NCBI RefSeq assembly: GCF_000165425.1
Contig: NW_001799177.1
Location: 758,347-822,346, forward strand
DNA length: 64,000 nt
Direction of reading: 5' to 3'
DNA from: Paramecium tetraurelia
Lineage: Eukaryota; Ciliophora; Oligohymenophorea; Peniculida; Parameciidae
Part shown: positions 37,515-50,318 of the stretch, piece by piece
Position numbering within the stretch: position 1 is the stretch's first letter
Layout of the letters: each line of letters begins with the position of its first letter
Position numbers and translations under genes: made by a program
Notes under the pieces: generated by a model
Seen by the model: only the letters and a program-made list of their open reading frames with translations
The model's database searches: none
What the model was told of the DNA's origin: nothing

Positions 37515-39213
37515 TCATTCCTTCTTCTTCTTTTTCTTCTTTTTAGTTTTCTTTGCTACCTCAAAAGGATTGCTCATAATCATTGATCCAATATCTGGGA
37601 TTTTATCTTACAGATTATTTTTATCAACTGTAGGGGCTATTAAACCTGTCATTATTTTCTTAAGAGGCACAACTATCTTATGTTTGGCCATTCTATTTTT
37701 AATCTATTTAATAACAATAATTTGCGTACTTCATATACTTCCTTTAATTGTTCTTCAGAAACCTTCTCAGGACTAAATGCATCAATTACACTTGCAATTT
37801 TATTCTTTTACGAGATTGATCTGTTTTTTTAATCGCTTATACCATAAACAGACAATGATTATTATGCTTTCATAGGAGTAATATCAATATTTGATAAATT
37901 TAATAAACTTGTATATTTCTTTTTTGTGATTTCAATTTTTTATTTTGAGACTGATTCCTCCATTTCAATCATAGTTCTAACTGAATTATTTTTAGAAGTA
38001 TTCACAATAATTGGAAGTTACTTTAAATTAATAACTTTTGGATCATATCCGATATAATATTACTTTTTTGTTTATAAAGGAGAATCTGGAATGTAATCCA
38101 ATTATTAATATCTACTTCCAAATTAGGAGGAATCTTGTCTTCTATCCACTTCCTTCTAAATTCTTGATTTATTTTTTGACCATTTTAACATAGAATTTAC
38201 TAATTCTTAATCTTCTTTCTAGTTTTTATATTCTTTTTATCTATTGGTAATCCACCTTTATTATAATGATGCTTCAATTTCTGAGTTGGATGGTTAATAT
38301 TATTAATACATTTAACGAATTTCAAAAGATTTGCTTTATTGTCTTTATATACTCATATCTTAATCATCTTTTAGAAATGCTTTGATTGGTTCTATGGGCA
38401 TTCTATTTTCTTCATTTTCTGTATCTTTCTCCTATTGTTATTATTCGTCATAAATTGAAAATCTATTGACATTGTTTTACGTAGGAAAAAAGGATGATTA
38501 AGACTCTTGTTTTAATTGTGAAATCTACAATTATTATTGAATCAATGTTTTTCTTGAGTATGATTATAATCTTGAAATAAATTTAATTTTGATACCTAAC
38601 ATCGGGGGGATCAATTTCTTTATGAATGGTTCTTTGCTGTTATTTAAAATCCCTAATATTTTCTTGTATAATTTAGCTAGGCAATTACTTTTATTCACTA
38701 AAATCTAGGAAATGTCTTTTTGTTTCATCATTGGTTGTACCATCAAAATTAGAACTTTCATATTTAAAATCAACTGATTGAGTATGTTTACAGCGACTCT
38801 TTAAGGATCTTTATTATTCTTGATTATTCCATTCATATATCTTTAATATAAATTCTTCCTATTATTCTTTGTTTGTAGATAGCAAAGCTTCTCTTAACAA
38901 TTATAAAATCTGAGAATGAAAATTATAACGAGAAGGAAAATTCTAAGGAGTAATTTTGCTAACTTCTGCTTATTATAACTAAGTTAATGTTAAGGTTTAC
39001 TTATTTATTAAAGGATGTCAATTACTCTTTCAATACGTTGAATTTTTCATTTTTATCCAAGTGAATGCCTTTCAAACCACTCAGATCAAATTACTAATAA
39101 ACAAATTTATTATGCCATTATCTCACATTTCTATAGAATTCCAATTTGTCTTCATAACTGATATATTTTAATTGGGGAACCTCATTTGATTACCCTTTAT
39201 GAATTTCATTCAT
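37515..39213 (-). CDS. Gln-rich hypothetical protein with Lys-rich tail
   Basis: Protein of 538 residues, unrecognised. Introns: 38979-39000 (22 nt), 38571-38595 (25 nt, ending AAG) and 37704-37738 (35 nt); the spliced length is a whole number of codons. The sequence is polar, rich in Gln, Ser and Lys, with a short conserved-looking end (KIVVPLKKIMTGLIAPTVDKNNL in parts), followed by SNPFEVAKKTKKKKKKKKE, a likely nuclear-localisation or RNA-binding tail. It lies 157 bp upstream of the calcium channel gene on the same strand. Confidence 0.65.
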
Positions 39214-39414
39214 AATAAATTTTATTATTATATAAAAATAAAGTAGTTAACACATTTTTTTGGGATTCCGTTATTGATATATAATATTATTTGATATTGG
39301 TTATAATGTAAATAAAAAGTATAGAGTAATAGAAGAGAAGATTTTAATTAATGATTACGATAAATCTGTAAATTATAATATTTATACTTTATTAGTTGAT
39401 CAAATAAAAAATAA

Positions 39415-41608
39415 ATGAGACCATCAAGTGCCTCTGGATGCTAATCAAGGGAATAAGAGAAAACTAATAAAGAGCAAAACAAGTCATCCAAGTAGTTATA
39501 TGAATAAATCTGTATTCTAGTCCTTATAAATTACCAATAGGAATTAAATCTAATAAGCCAAGTGGTTCTACATAGAAAATGGATTGGGAAAAGTTGTATG
39601 AAGAGAGTCATCAATTAAAGTTGATAGTGAACTAATTAAGAGACGAGAATATAAAATTAAAGACTAAAAATGTTAATTTAGAAGTAAAACTTAATTTATT
39701 ATTGTTCAAAGAAAGATTTAGTCAAGTGCACAAATATCATTGAGGAAATGGAATAGACAGGAAATATGAAAAGATTCTATTAAACTCCAACATAAGATAA
39801 TTAAATGATATTAAACTTGAAAAATCAAGTCAAATAATTAAATGAACAACTAAATGATTCAAAATAAGAATTATAAAATATGAAGAAGACTTCCAAATAC
39901 ACCAAACTTACAGAATTAGAAATTGAATGTAAATCATTTTAAGATGAAACCATACGGCTCTCTCAAATTATAGAATAGTTAATAACTGATAATATTTATT
40001 AAAAATAATTTGAAAATGAACAAAACAAATTGAAAGAAATGTTAATGCAGAGAGAATAACTCATTAAATAAATGCAATAGGAATTAGAATACTATATGGA
40101 AGAGAATAAAGCACTATCAGAGAAACTCCAACAAATGGTTTAAGCATATCAAGAACTCGATAAAATCTATAATAAATATTAGAATGAGGCGAAAAACAAA
40201 CTCAAAATAAAAGATAAATAAATCTCTGATCTTAAAAATGACATTGACAGAATTTCATTAAATACAAAATAAACAAAATAAATTACCATCAAGAAACCAA
40301 ATCCATAAAAATTCATGGATAAATCACTTAATAGCACTACCAAAAGAGACTAATCATTTAAAATCAACAATAATACTAATAACACCAGCAATAACAATAA
40401 TATTTTAAGCTCAAGTGTCAATCGATCTGTAATGGACTTGATCGATGAGCCTGTTAAAATATAAGACCTTTCAGAAATAAGTATTATCTATTCAAATATT
40501 TTAGGGTTGGAATTACGACTAAGATTAAGCTCAGCATAAATACCTGCTATGAAATTAGATCGTCATCTATTTAATTAAACTGCAAATTCTATCGATTTCA
40601 GTTCCCTTCATGATAGATTAACGAAATAACCATTTCTCTTAGATAAACCAGATGCTATGTTATTTGCCAGATATCTAGTCGAAAAACACAATCAACAATA
40701 TCCCTATAATGTCAATATCAATTTAACTCAATAGAATGAAATTGTCAAATCAGAATTTATGAATATCATAGGTTTTTGGCCTATTTATGACAAAGTTGAA
40801 TCAAAAATTTTAGAAATCTGTATCTCAAAATTGTTTATTAACATCTTATCATTGTTGGAATAGAAACTAAATGGTTAGAGCTTCAAATATATTGATTTAT
40901 TCTCTTTGCTGGATTCAATTGCAAAACTACAAAAATAATAGAGTCTTCAATAAGTTGAATATTAATATCTTCTCTTAAAAGTACATTTTTAAATTATTCA
41001 GTTAGGTAATTAAAGATTGCCAAAACATTAGAAAATTGAATGGTTCTTTGATACTTAAATATTTAAAGGAACTTTGTGATTCCAACGAATAGGAGGATGA
41101 AAATGCTCTTGAAGAATTATTAAATTATTATAAGGGATAATAAAAACGAAATTGCTTCTTCTTTAAACAACTCCGATTAAAATAAGAATAAATCTTGTAT
41201 CTATTTGAAGTGGATCAAAAGGTCTATGATCCTTAAATAGAGTAAGGAATCGATAAATCATCTTAAACTTATTTAATGAAACATGGGTTAATCAGAAGTT
41301 ATTCTGAACCTAACTTTTATGAATTGTAATTACTTTAAGTAGATGAAGATGAAGAAGATGGAGAATAATTGTATTAGGAAGTTTTTCATAACTAAATGAA
41401 GGGAAAATAATCACATGAAGATGATGATGAAGAAAAATATTATGTTGAAGACAACGATATTAATGATGATGATTATTAATTAGATCAAAATTCGAATGAT
41501 TAGAATGAGGATTATTCAGAAAGTGAACCTAAATACTAAATCAAAAATAGATCCAATAAATCGGATAATTATGAAGAAGATGAATTTGAAAATGAATTAG
41601 AAAATTGA
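39415..41608 (+). CDS. Coiled-coil protein with acidic C-terminus
   Basis: Protein of about 702 residues. A coiled coil covers about residues 45-330 (e.g. QLIKQMQQELEYYMEENK). A globular, hydrophobic-patterned middle follows (IIGFWPIYDKVESKILEICIS, IDLFSLLDSIAKLQ), and the tail is very acidic (runs of Asp/Glu with Gln). Introns: 39492-39520 (29 nt), 39684-39711 (28 nt, AAG) and 40954-40981 (28 nt, GTT...AAG). The third is inferred only from frame: it joins SLQQ to YIFKLFSQVIKDCQNIRKL. No family recognised; a cytoskeletal or ciliary role is a guess. Confidence 0.65.
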
Positions 41609-43264
41609 AAATCAATTTATCTATAAATAAATGTATTTCTATTTAAAATTTTCACTTTACTATCAGTTTTTTATTAATTATCAGCACTTAATTATTTTTA
41701 TTATCAATAAATATTTTGAAATTTAATGAGATTTATAACACTTTATAATTAACTAATAAGCTAAAAGGACATCTAGTTTTATTTCAATATAATCACAACA
41801 TGAAAATTAATTAACTTTAGAAAACGAATTTAAAGTACATTATGAATATATTATAAAATCACTTCATATAATAGGTTTATGGTCTACCTTAATGGTTTAC
41901 GATAACAATCTTCTACGTTACAGATTATAATGATTTATTTTAGGGGGGATATTGAGTTTTATTGGATATTTTGAAAATCTTTGGACAATCAATCATCGAG
42001 ATAGCAATCTTTTTTCTTTTTTTTTCCTAGAGTCATTTGAATATTTACTTAATTTTAATGGTTAGAGTAACTAGTTTCTTGATCAAATTAAGTATTAAAA
42101 CACTGGAGATTGGGATTATTAAATAATTATTATGATTGTTATTAATGCTATGAATATTATTTATTGGGTAAGAGTCTTCTAATTGCTAAAGATTGTTATT
42201 TTTTATTTTCTTATTTTGTTTATAGAAATATTTTTTAATACAAGTCAAGATCACGCAATAATTTTTCACTCTGGGCAAATTCAATTTTTTGTTGATGACT
42301 TTTCATTAATTTTTTCATTAATTATATTTTAGAATTGATGCATTATATTTCAATGAATTTATTTTTCATATAAATAGATGGCATTATCATATCTATTATT
42401 TAAAGAGATAATGTGCAAATTATAGATTCTAGAATCAGATGGTTTATCAATTAAATCATTTACTTAAATACTAGTTTTGATTTCTCATTTGATTCTTGAT
42501 AAACAATAGTAGTTGTTAATCAATCAAAGTTCCTTATAATAGTTTATTTCATTTCTAAATTTTAAATTATATTTGATAGCATAAGATTTTCCTCAACTAT
42601 CTTATCACAGCAAAAACATACAATGTATCATTTTAGAATCATATCTTCTTATTTAATTGGCTGTTTAGTTAAAGCAACCTCTTTTTTTCTAAAGTAAGTT
42701 TTGATACGAATTGGAAACAGTATGTCAAAGAGATTATAATTGCAGATGGAATAGGTAGTGAAGATATATGGTCTGACTAAACTGAACACAACTAAAATAA
42801 AATCCATTCTTTCTTCATTTCATCAGATTTATCTTCCAAAAAATTCACCTTTGCTATCAAGAAATTTCGAATTGAATTTTAATACTGTCACTAAAGTTGA
42901 TAAGAAAATTTAGAGGTTATTTTTAATGTTTCAATATTATAAAGACATACCTATTGATCAGCTAGAAGGCCTTATAAAGTTATCATGAATCAGAAACAGT
43001 TAATTAGGTTTAATATAACATCTTAATTAAAATTGATTATCCTATATAAACATTTACTTTTAATATATATAATTTTCTATTCCTATTTCTAATTAGTAAT
43101 TTATAAATGAATTTGCCGATTAATTTAATTGATTTCAAATTAGGCCATAAATATATGTAAATTTATGATTGCATAGCTTAAGTCAAACATCTAAAATATT
43201 TAAATTATATAACTACAGATTTGTGTAAAATTATATGATAATCATTTCAAATAAATTATAATAA
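41609..43264. other. Unresolved region, probably one fragmented plus-strand gene
   Basis: Several plus-strand frames of 60-110 codons overlap without a consistent splice chain. Segments look protein-like: VYGLPQWFTITIFYVTDYND near 41880, IDALYFNEFIFHINRWHYH near 42330, and the frame at 42580-42900 listed separately. Hydrophobic runs around 41950-42240 suggest a membrane protein. Either introns with unusual ends were missed, or the sequence has base errors, or the gene is decaying. Confidence 0.4.
42580..42900 (+). CDS. Probable exon of unresolved gene
   Basis: Open frame of 106 codons beginning after a TTTGATAG sequence that could be a 3' splice site and ending in TGA. It reads HKIFLNYLITAKTYNVSFQN, then SFDTNWKQYVKEIIIADGIG, with natural-looking composition. 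A second frame is open to TGA at 42986-42988 (ending DQLEGLIKLS), so the true end is uncertain. No family recognised. Confidence 0.3.
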
Positions 43265-45604
43265 ATGAAATAACATGAGAATAATTACTTTGTAAAATCA
43301 CTAATAAAGCCCTTTTCATAAGTGAGTACTAATTCGGCAGTTACTAGATCAATCGAATAGAAACCAGTATCTTATTTAACTTTTACTCGTACTAAACATA
43401 GAAGAAAAAATGAGACCGCTATCAAATTACCTGAATTATAGCCCTCATCATTAAGAGCGAAAACTGAATAAGATCAACCTGTTATTAATGAATTAAAGAA
43501 ATCTATTGTAATTATTAGTAGAAAACCAAGTGGAGTATTTCAATCCTAGAGGATAAAAACTTAACCATCAATTCAAGTGTGGGAACCTGAAGTAAAGGAA
43601 TTTGAAGTAGTAAAAGAAATTAAGCAAGAAAAGCCTAAATTTGTTGATGTTCTTTGTGAAGAATTAATATTAGGATAAAAATTTCCATAATTTAAAGCAA
43701 GGAATCAAATTAAATGTAAAATTAAGATCAATGAACTTGAAGGATTTCAAGATAGAAGTTCAAGGATTTTGAGAAAAATAATTTAATTGTTAAAGACTCA
43801 TCGAGAAAGATCAGAAGAAAAAGAACTAAAGAGTAAAACAGCAATTGACACTTAAATGCTTAAATCAAATATTTTCATACAAACTTAAACTCAATATCTT
43901 CCGTAATAATCACTAACTAATTCAAAAGAGATGCTCTTTCAATAGTAATTATCAGCTATACCGAAAAAACATACCAAATTTAGCTCCTAAATAACTTTGA
44001 CTCATTAGGATGAATCTATTAAAAAAATGAAAAGTATAATAGAAGCAATAAAAGAGAAATCTTAAGATAAAGGAAAATAGGTATAAGTAAGTGCTACTAC
44101 TCCGTAATTTCCAGTAAATAATAAAAAGAAAATAAAAGTTCTTGTTGAATATCCAGAAGAACAAAAATAAAATAAGATGGAATTCTTTATTCCTCATTAT
44201 ATGGAAGAAGATCAAATAAGATAATAATAATAATCGAATGAAGTTATAGAAATAAAAAATCCTAAGAAATCAAATATTTATTCTCTTGTTTCTAAAAATA
44301 TGTTTAATAAGTAATTATAATTATAATCTAGAAAATTGAATAAAATACAAAATGTAAATGATTAGATTTTTGATGAATTCAATTCAGACAAAGCTGCTCA
44401 ATTTACTCGATATTATCTTTAAAATTATGTTTTAAAATGTTTAAATTAAAATAAAATGAAAGAATAAAAGGATAATGAGACTATACCAAATATAATGAGA
44501 TAAGATTCAAAATTAGATTAATAGCTATTTGTATCAAAAGTTCTTTTTGATCAATCAATTATAGTAACTATTATTTATAGTTAAGTAAGACTTTCAAACA
44601 ACAAGATTTTTAGATATTAATAGCTTTATTTATAGATGTCCAGAACCTTTTGATTCCTAGAATTCAAGTATGTTATCCGATTATAGTTATCTGACAAATA
44701 AAAGCTAATAAGATTACTCATATGATTAAGGAATGAAATTGAAATATCTATCCTCATCCAAGCTTTTGAATCCACGAGCATGTTAAGAGAAATTAATTAA
44801 ATTTATTATTTCAACAATTTCAGATGATTCAAAAAATGTACTTTTGCATGAACAAATAATGGCATTTGATAATAATATAGAACCAATAATCCATATAGAT
44901 TATGAATTGTAATGCTAACCCCGTATGATTTTTATATTAATTTAGATTTGGAGGCCATAAATAGACTTTTTCTAAGAACAAATACAAAGGATCGAAAAAA
45001 ATATCTATAGTTAGTTTATAAGAATTATGAAAATATCTGCATAGGATAGTTTGAAGATGATTACAAACATCTAATAAATACATAAGAAAAACGATTTATT
45101 AAATACTGCTATTAGCAATAAAATAATAGTGTGGATAATACTTCTATAAAAAATTCGAATATGTTGAAATCTAGACATTATAGAGAAACTACAATAGAAA
45201 CCATACCAAAGCAAGCCAATCTAATGACCTTATCCTTACCTCCAGCAACAAAGAGTAGATCCGAATCTCCTTCCAATATTGTAAGAATAAACCTTATTAA
45301 AATTAGAGCGAAACAAAAACTTAGAAGAATGCGAGCTAAAATCAATAACCAGTGGCTCGAAATGCATTCAGAAGTACTAATTTATAATTTTATGAAGAGC
45401 CTTCCTAAAAGTATTTACAAGTTTAAGGAGCAAACAAAATTCAATCTTAATCACAGATCTCTAAGGTTCAAAATTTATCAGTTGTCAAAGAAAACGAGTA
45501 ATAAATTGTTTATAAGGAAACATAATAAATTCAATAAAAAAGTAAATAAAGCGATGTTAAATAATAATCTATGCATCCATACTCATTATTATTCAGAAAT
45601 ATGA
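43265..45604 (+). CDS. Large hypothetical Gln/Lys-rich protein
   Basis: Unrecognised protein of about 760 residues. Introns: 44531-44564 (34 nt, GTATCA...ATTATAG; a shorter 25-nt GTTCTT start at 44540 gives the same frame) and 44923-44945 (23 nt). The N-terminal 250 residues are basic and Ser-rich, the middle is Gln/Lys-rich, and the C-terminal exon (from about 45131) is strongly basic (RAKQKLRRMRAKINNQWLEM) and ends HTHYYSEI. No membrane span. The next gene starts 53 bp downstream on the same strand. Confidence 0.68.
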
Positions 45605-45657
45605 TTATCTAGCAAACAAAAAATGAGGATAAGACATTAATAGAAAAGATATTCATT

Positions 45658-45962
45658 ATGGTTGAAGAACATCGATTGTCGGATCTAAAGGAAATCCTAA
45701 AATTGGAAGCAACAATGGATATTAATTATTAGAATGAAGAAGGCAACACTATGTTAATATCAGCATCTAAATGTGGAGCTACATAAATTGTTGATTACTT
45801 ATTGAAGAATGGTGCTGATGTTAATATCCAAAATGTACTCTTTCACTATAGTTTTCATAGCATAACGGATAAACAGCCATGGATGTTGCCTTGGAAAATT
45901 ACTAATTTGCTACTGCAGATATTATATTCAAATACCTAAAGCCAGAGAACAAATCATTTTGA
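45658..45962 (+). CDS. Small ankyrin-repeat protein
   Basis: Protein of 92 residues, essentially two to three ankyrin repeats: LKLEATMDINYQNEEGNTML, then ISASKCGATQIVDYLLKNGA, DVNIQNHNGQTAMDVALENY. These match the DVN-Q--G-TALM--A--G---IV--LL--GA consensus, which mediates protein binding. A 26-nt intron (45835-45860) is required to join DVNIQN to HNGQTAMDVA. It ends KPENKSF before TGA. It is unusually small for an ankyrin protein but complete in frame. Confidence 0.82.
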
Positions 45963-46240
45963 GAACTTTTATTTTATGTAAATATTTCACTTAATTCAGA
46001 TTTTTTCTATCAAATTTAAAGAAGAGAGGGAATACTTTCTGACAATAGTGTTTTTATATAATATTTAATTAAGCTGATTCTGTTAAATCAAGTTTATTAT
46101 CTAGATTCACATTTTTAAATAATAATTCATCTTAATTACATTATATGAATTAATGCATCATATGGATTAAGCTTTTGCTTAGAAAATGCTTATCAATCTT
46201 CTAGTACACTAAAATTAGAACAGCTGATTCACATTACTAG

Positions 46241-47167
46241 ATGCAATAGTTTAATTAAGTAGAATTGAATGCAGATAAAGACATTGAGAATAATTTAAAA
46301 GAAGAGTTAAAGAATGAGAGTATCTATTAATTTTCAATATTTTAAGATTACGAGACTGAGTTGGCAACATCTGATTTGGAAACAAAAATTCAATCACAAA
46401 AATAATAATTAATTGAAAAATAGGAAATAATCGAAGAGATCCCATAACCTATTGATATAAGCACAGTTAGATAATTTATTGAGACAACTCCTAATATCGA
46501 TATTCATAACAAGGAGATTCTAACAGAATTAGGTAATAAATCAATTGAAATATATCATTCAATTCTATATGATTATGATGGATATGAATAATTAGAGGAC
46601 AATTAAGATGAATTTAGTTATTGGATTAAATATATAGAGACTCCTGAAAAATTTTAGATTCATCAGATGAGATACAAATACACTCTTAACACAACTATTT
46701 AGAAATATATGGCCTTTATGAAAAACTTAGAATTGCAAAAGAAATTGGATTCCTCCATTGATTAATTTGAATAACATTACTCGGATGATTCTTTATAAAT
46801 TAATTACTTAAGGTATAAGAAGATCCTTTTTATGGATCCCAGAGATTTCCTATTTGCTAAGTTTACAAAATCCATTGACGAGAACACCGTTTTTGAAATT
46901 AGCAAATCCATAGAAAATGATGAATTTTAGCCTTTGTAATTTATGATTATATAATATAGCAATCCATCTTCTAAATCAACAACTAGGGCCTTTCTTTTAA
47001 TGAGTGGAAATTATATAAGGTAAATTGAAGAAAATAAATTGGAAATATAAACATATTCTGAATGCAATATGAAATTGAAATTAAAACCAATGATGACTAA
47101 AACAGCTAGTAAAAATGAAATTAAGAAATTAATAAAGAAGTACCGTGATCATTTTAATTAGTAATGA
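46241..47167 (+). CDS. START-domain lipid-transfer-like protein
   Basis: Intronless, 308 residues. The C-terminal two thirds resemble a START (StAR-related lipid transfer) domain: YWIKYIETPEKFQIHQMRYK, YLRYKKILFMDPRDFLFAKF, then KSIENDEFQP and RAFLLMSGNYI. These fit the helix-grip pattern in which W-----P--RD--- and R------G--I segments recur. START proteins bind sterols or phospholipids in a cavity. The N-terminal 90 residues are acidic and Gln-rich. The start ATG at 46241 is the first in frame; the 278-bp spacer upstream (45963-46240) holds nothing I recognise. Confidence 0.75.
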
Positions 47168-47174
47168 TGGTTTT

Positions 47175-47880
47175 TCATTTTATTATAATTTATTTCTTAC
47201 TCATCAAAGCGTTTAAATATTCATTCATACCACTATACTCATTTTGGGTAAACTTAATTAAGACTAATTTCTAATTAATATCCAACTCAAACATATTATG
47301 AGGTCTTTTAATATTTTCTTCTTCGCTATTTTCAAGGACAAATAAATTATAAAATTCATATTCACTTTTTGGTTGAGCTGCAGAATTTACAATTGTGAAA
47401 TCATTAACATTGAATTTTAATAATCCCTAATTCTCATTCAATTTGAAAATCTCTCTTAATTTCTAATCATCACATTTACTCTGAGGTTCAGAAGCATTTA
47501 ATTTATAAATAATCACATACTCCTTGCCATCCTTATCCATATAAATATATTCAGGTTTCTTTGCTTCTTATTATAAATGTGTTAATCTTGATTTTGAGTA
47601 CATAAACTAAGATATAAGGTAAATATAATACAAACAATCCTAAAAATGCTGACGTATGTATGATATCTAGAGATCCAAAAAATAGCCAATAACTAGAGTA
47701 TAGTGTGATTGGAACTAATTTTGCCATTCGCAAGTATATCTTCTATTTTTACTCTTCTGGAGACAACTCTTTCTACTTAAAAATTGGAATGTATTTTTGA
47801 TTGACCCATAAATTAGGTGCTACATATTTTGTAGGGTAGTATTTTTGCAGAGTACAAAATCTAGATATTAATTTAATCAT
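47175..47880 (-). CDS. Probable mitochondrial membrane protein
   Basis: Protein of 226 residues with one 25-nt intron (47607-47631). The N-terminus MIKLISRFCTLQKYYPTKYV is basic, with Ser and no acidic residues, like a mitochondrial presequence. Two hydrophobic segments follow around residues 70-105 (LYSSYWLFFGSLDII, TSAFLGLFFMY). The remainder is soluble and charged (YIYMDKDGKEYVIIYKLNA). The layout (presequence, hairpin of two spans, soluble tail) suggests an inner-membrane protein. No family named. Its stop lies 7 bp from the convergent START gene's stop. Confidence 0.7.
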
Positions 47881-48013
47881 AACTTAATTTTAATTTTATA
47901 TACCAACACTATTAAATTCTATGAAACCTTGTATAATTAAGTAATCAATAGTATTTTAAGCAGAATATTGATGCATATATTTTGATGAATTACATTACTA
48001 TAATATTTCAAGT

Positions 48014-48764
48014 TCATATATTTAATATTTGTCTTAATACCATTTTGGCTTTCTCTAATACCAATTTGATATCATTTCTCCTTTTTAATGAATAAGAAAT
48101 CATTAAAAATAAAATAAATAACAAAATAAATGTTTTTCGACCTATTAGTTTGAATAGAGGCTATCGTTTATCTTTAGGAATTTCCATATTTGATTATTAA
48201 TGATGAGGGTCATTAACATGATGATGTTGATGATTGTGTTAATGCATTTAGCCTCTTTTCTGTGATTCTATCAAATGCAATTCATCTTATATTATCTATG
48301 GTTTATTTACTAACTTTACCTTTCTTACTTATTCATTATAAATATTTTTAGTTTCTTTTAATGCTTCTTGAATATCTACCAATTCAACCAGGGTCTCTAA
48401 GTAATATTATTTGAAAATGATTATTTATTGATCTTAATGCATATCCAATTATTAATCAAACACATTTGAGAGCTTAATTATTTCTAAAGCCAATTTGTGT
48501 TATTTGAAAGTATTAAATAACCTTGCTCTTTACTATATTGAAATTAACTTACAGTTCTATGAGTAATTAAAAGTTTTCCTAAATTTATTATTTATTGTTC
48601 ATCACTCTTTCAAATGCTTGATCATATAATCCATATTCTAATAAGGCTTACACTTTCTTTGAAAATTAATCACCTATATTAATTTAGCATTGTAAAGTAC
48701 TCAAATTTGAATTATCAATTGATTATACATCTTGTCTCAGATTGTTTTAGATTAACTCTTACAT
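48014..48764 (-). CDS. His-rich tail-anchored protein
   Basis: Protein of 241 residues. It is helical and Gln-rich for most of its length (ALLEYGLYDQAFERVMNN, LEIIKLSNVFDQQLDM), then has a His/Gln cluster (MHQHNHQHHHVNDPHH) and a single hydrophobic segment near the end (TFILLFILFLMISYSL) followed by a short basic tail. This looks like a tail-anchored membrane protein facing the cytosol. The intron 48528-48552 (25 nt) ends AAG and skips a TAG five bases earlier; only the AAG end restores frame. No family recognised. Confidence 0.65.
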
Positions 48765-48945
48765 TCTTCTTATAAAAATTAATTACAATTAATATATTGA
48801 AATTCTGATTAAAATAATACAAAAATTGTGTTAATCAATTGGGACCATAGTTATTACATATACTTAGATATTATGATGTAAATTCTATGTATGATAAAAT
48901 TAATTATTAAATAATATTCAATTAAAATAAAAAAATTAACGACAT

Positions 48946-50283
48946 ATGAATAATGCCGCAGAAAAATTATGTGATATTTTTAATGCTACACTTACTGAAC
49001 TTGAATCAAATATTATTACAAGCTCTATAAAATATACTTCTCAGCCTTAACGTTTACTTGAAGTATATCATTTTCATTAATTGCAATTAGGATCTGACAT
49101 AATCAATCACTGATTTCAAAGCTAAATATTATGAATCATTACACAACTTAATGTCATTTTTTGGATAGCTCAGTAATGGGCATGATATCATTTTAGCAAC
49201 TTAATACCTAGAAACACATCTTAAGAAATATAAATAATAATAAATTTTTATTCAAATGAAGAATATTTTAAATCTTAAATTAAAGGCACTCCTAGAAACA
49301 TTTCCTAGAGATAATAATCAAAAACTAGAAGTATTTTATCTCAATTGCTATTTAAGGTATTAAACTAAATCACATCATTAAAAGATTCTTTAATGAAAAT
49401 TGAATCAACCCTATTTGAATAAAAACAATTACTATCCCCTTCATAATAATATTTTATTACACCACACCCTAAAAAAGGCTTTATTTAAACATCATCCAAA
49501 AATACCTTAACTCCTAATTTAAGTGATGAGGCTGAAATGAGAGGAAAGGGTGTTTTCATAACCCCAGAAAATAGATAATAACAACCAAGTTAATTTGATC
49601 ATTCACATTAATAATATTCTTCCACTGAAAGTTATTCTAAAATCTAGAATAAAACATTAAATTCATTTGACAAAGAACAATCAGAAAATAAATAAGATTT
49701 ATTAAGTCCTATGTTTGGATTCTAAGAATAGCCTTGTTAATCGACTTAATTCTTCCAAGATGACATCATAAATAAATTACTCTATTAAAATTATTTAGAC
49801 TAAAACGTTGCTGATATCTAAATAGATAATCATTAATAAGGATAAACTCCAAATATTCTTCAATAGTTCTAATAAACCTTTTAAGAAATAGATTCATTGT
49901 AAACTACAAGAACAGAATAATAGGATAATCCTTTAGAAAGCGAAAGTTTACAAAAAATCAGGAATTAATCAGTTGAACCAAATATTAGAGAAAATTCCAT
50001 ATCTCCAAATGGAAAGAGGCTAATTCAAACTTCAAATTCTAAAGAATCCTTTTCAAGATGTAAATCTACCTTAGACACAACCAATCTGCTTTAAAGATTA
50101 AATTAAGTTGAAGTACCAAAAAAAATCAATATTATGAGTAAATCAAATAAGGAAAATTAATCACAAATTAATTCAAAATAATTGAAATAGAGTAAACCTG
50201 TAAGTTTCTAAAAACAAAAAGGTCTTGTAACTACGAAAGCGTAATCATAATAAAACTTAATAAAGAAATCAAAATCAAACTGA
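48946..50283 (+). CDS. Hypothetical protein, helical N-terminus and Gln/Ser-rich tail
   Basis: Protein of 427 residues. The N-terminal 150 residues form helices (LCDIFNATLTELESNII, NILNLKLKALLETFPRD, VLNQITSLKDSLMKIE). The rest is low-complexity, rich in Gln, Ser, Asn and Pro, with several TP sites (LTPNLSDEAEM, FITPEN), suggesting phosphorylation. Introns: 49063-49090 (28 nt) and 49331-49356 (26 nt, ending AAG and followed directly by an exonic GTATTA). It converges on the next gene with 35 bp between stops. No family recognised. Confidence 0.67.
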
Positions 50284-50318
50284 TATTATTAGTAGTTAAT
50301 ACTATTTTTTATAACAAA

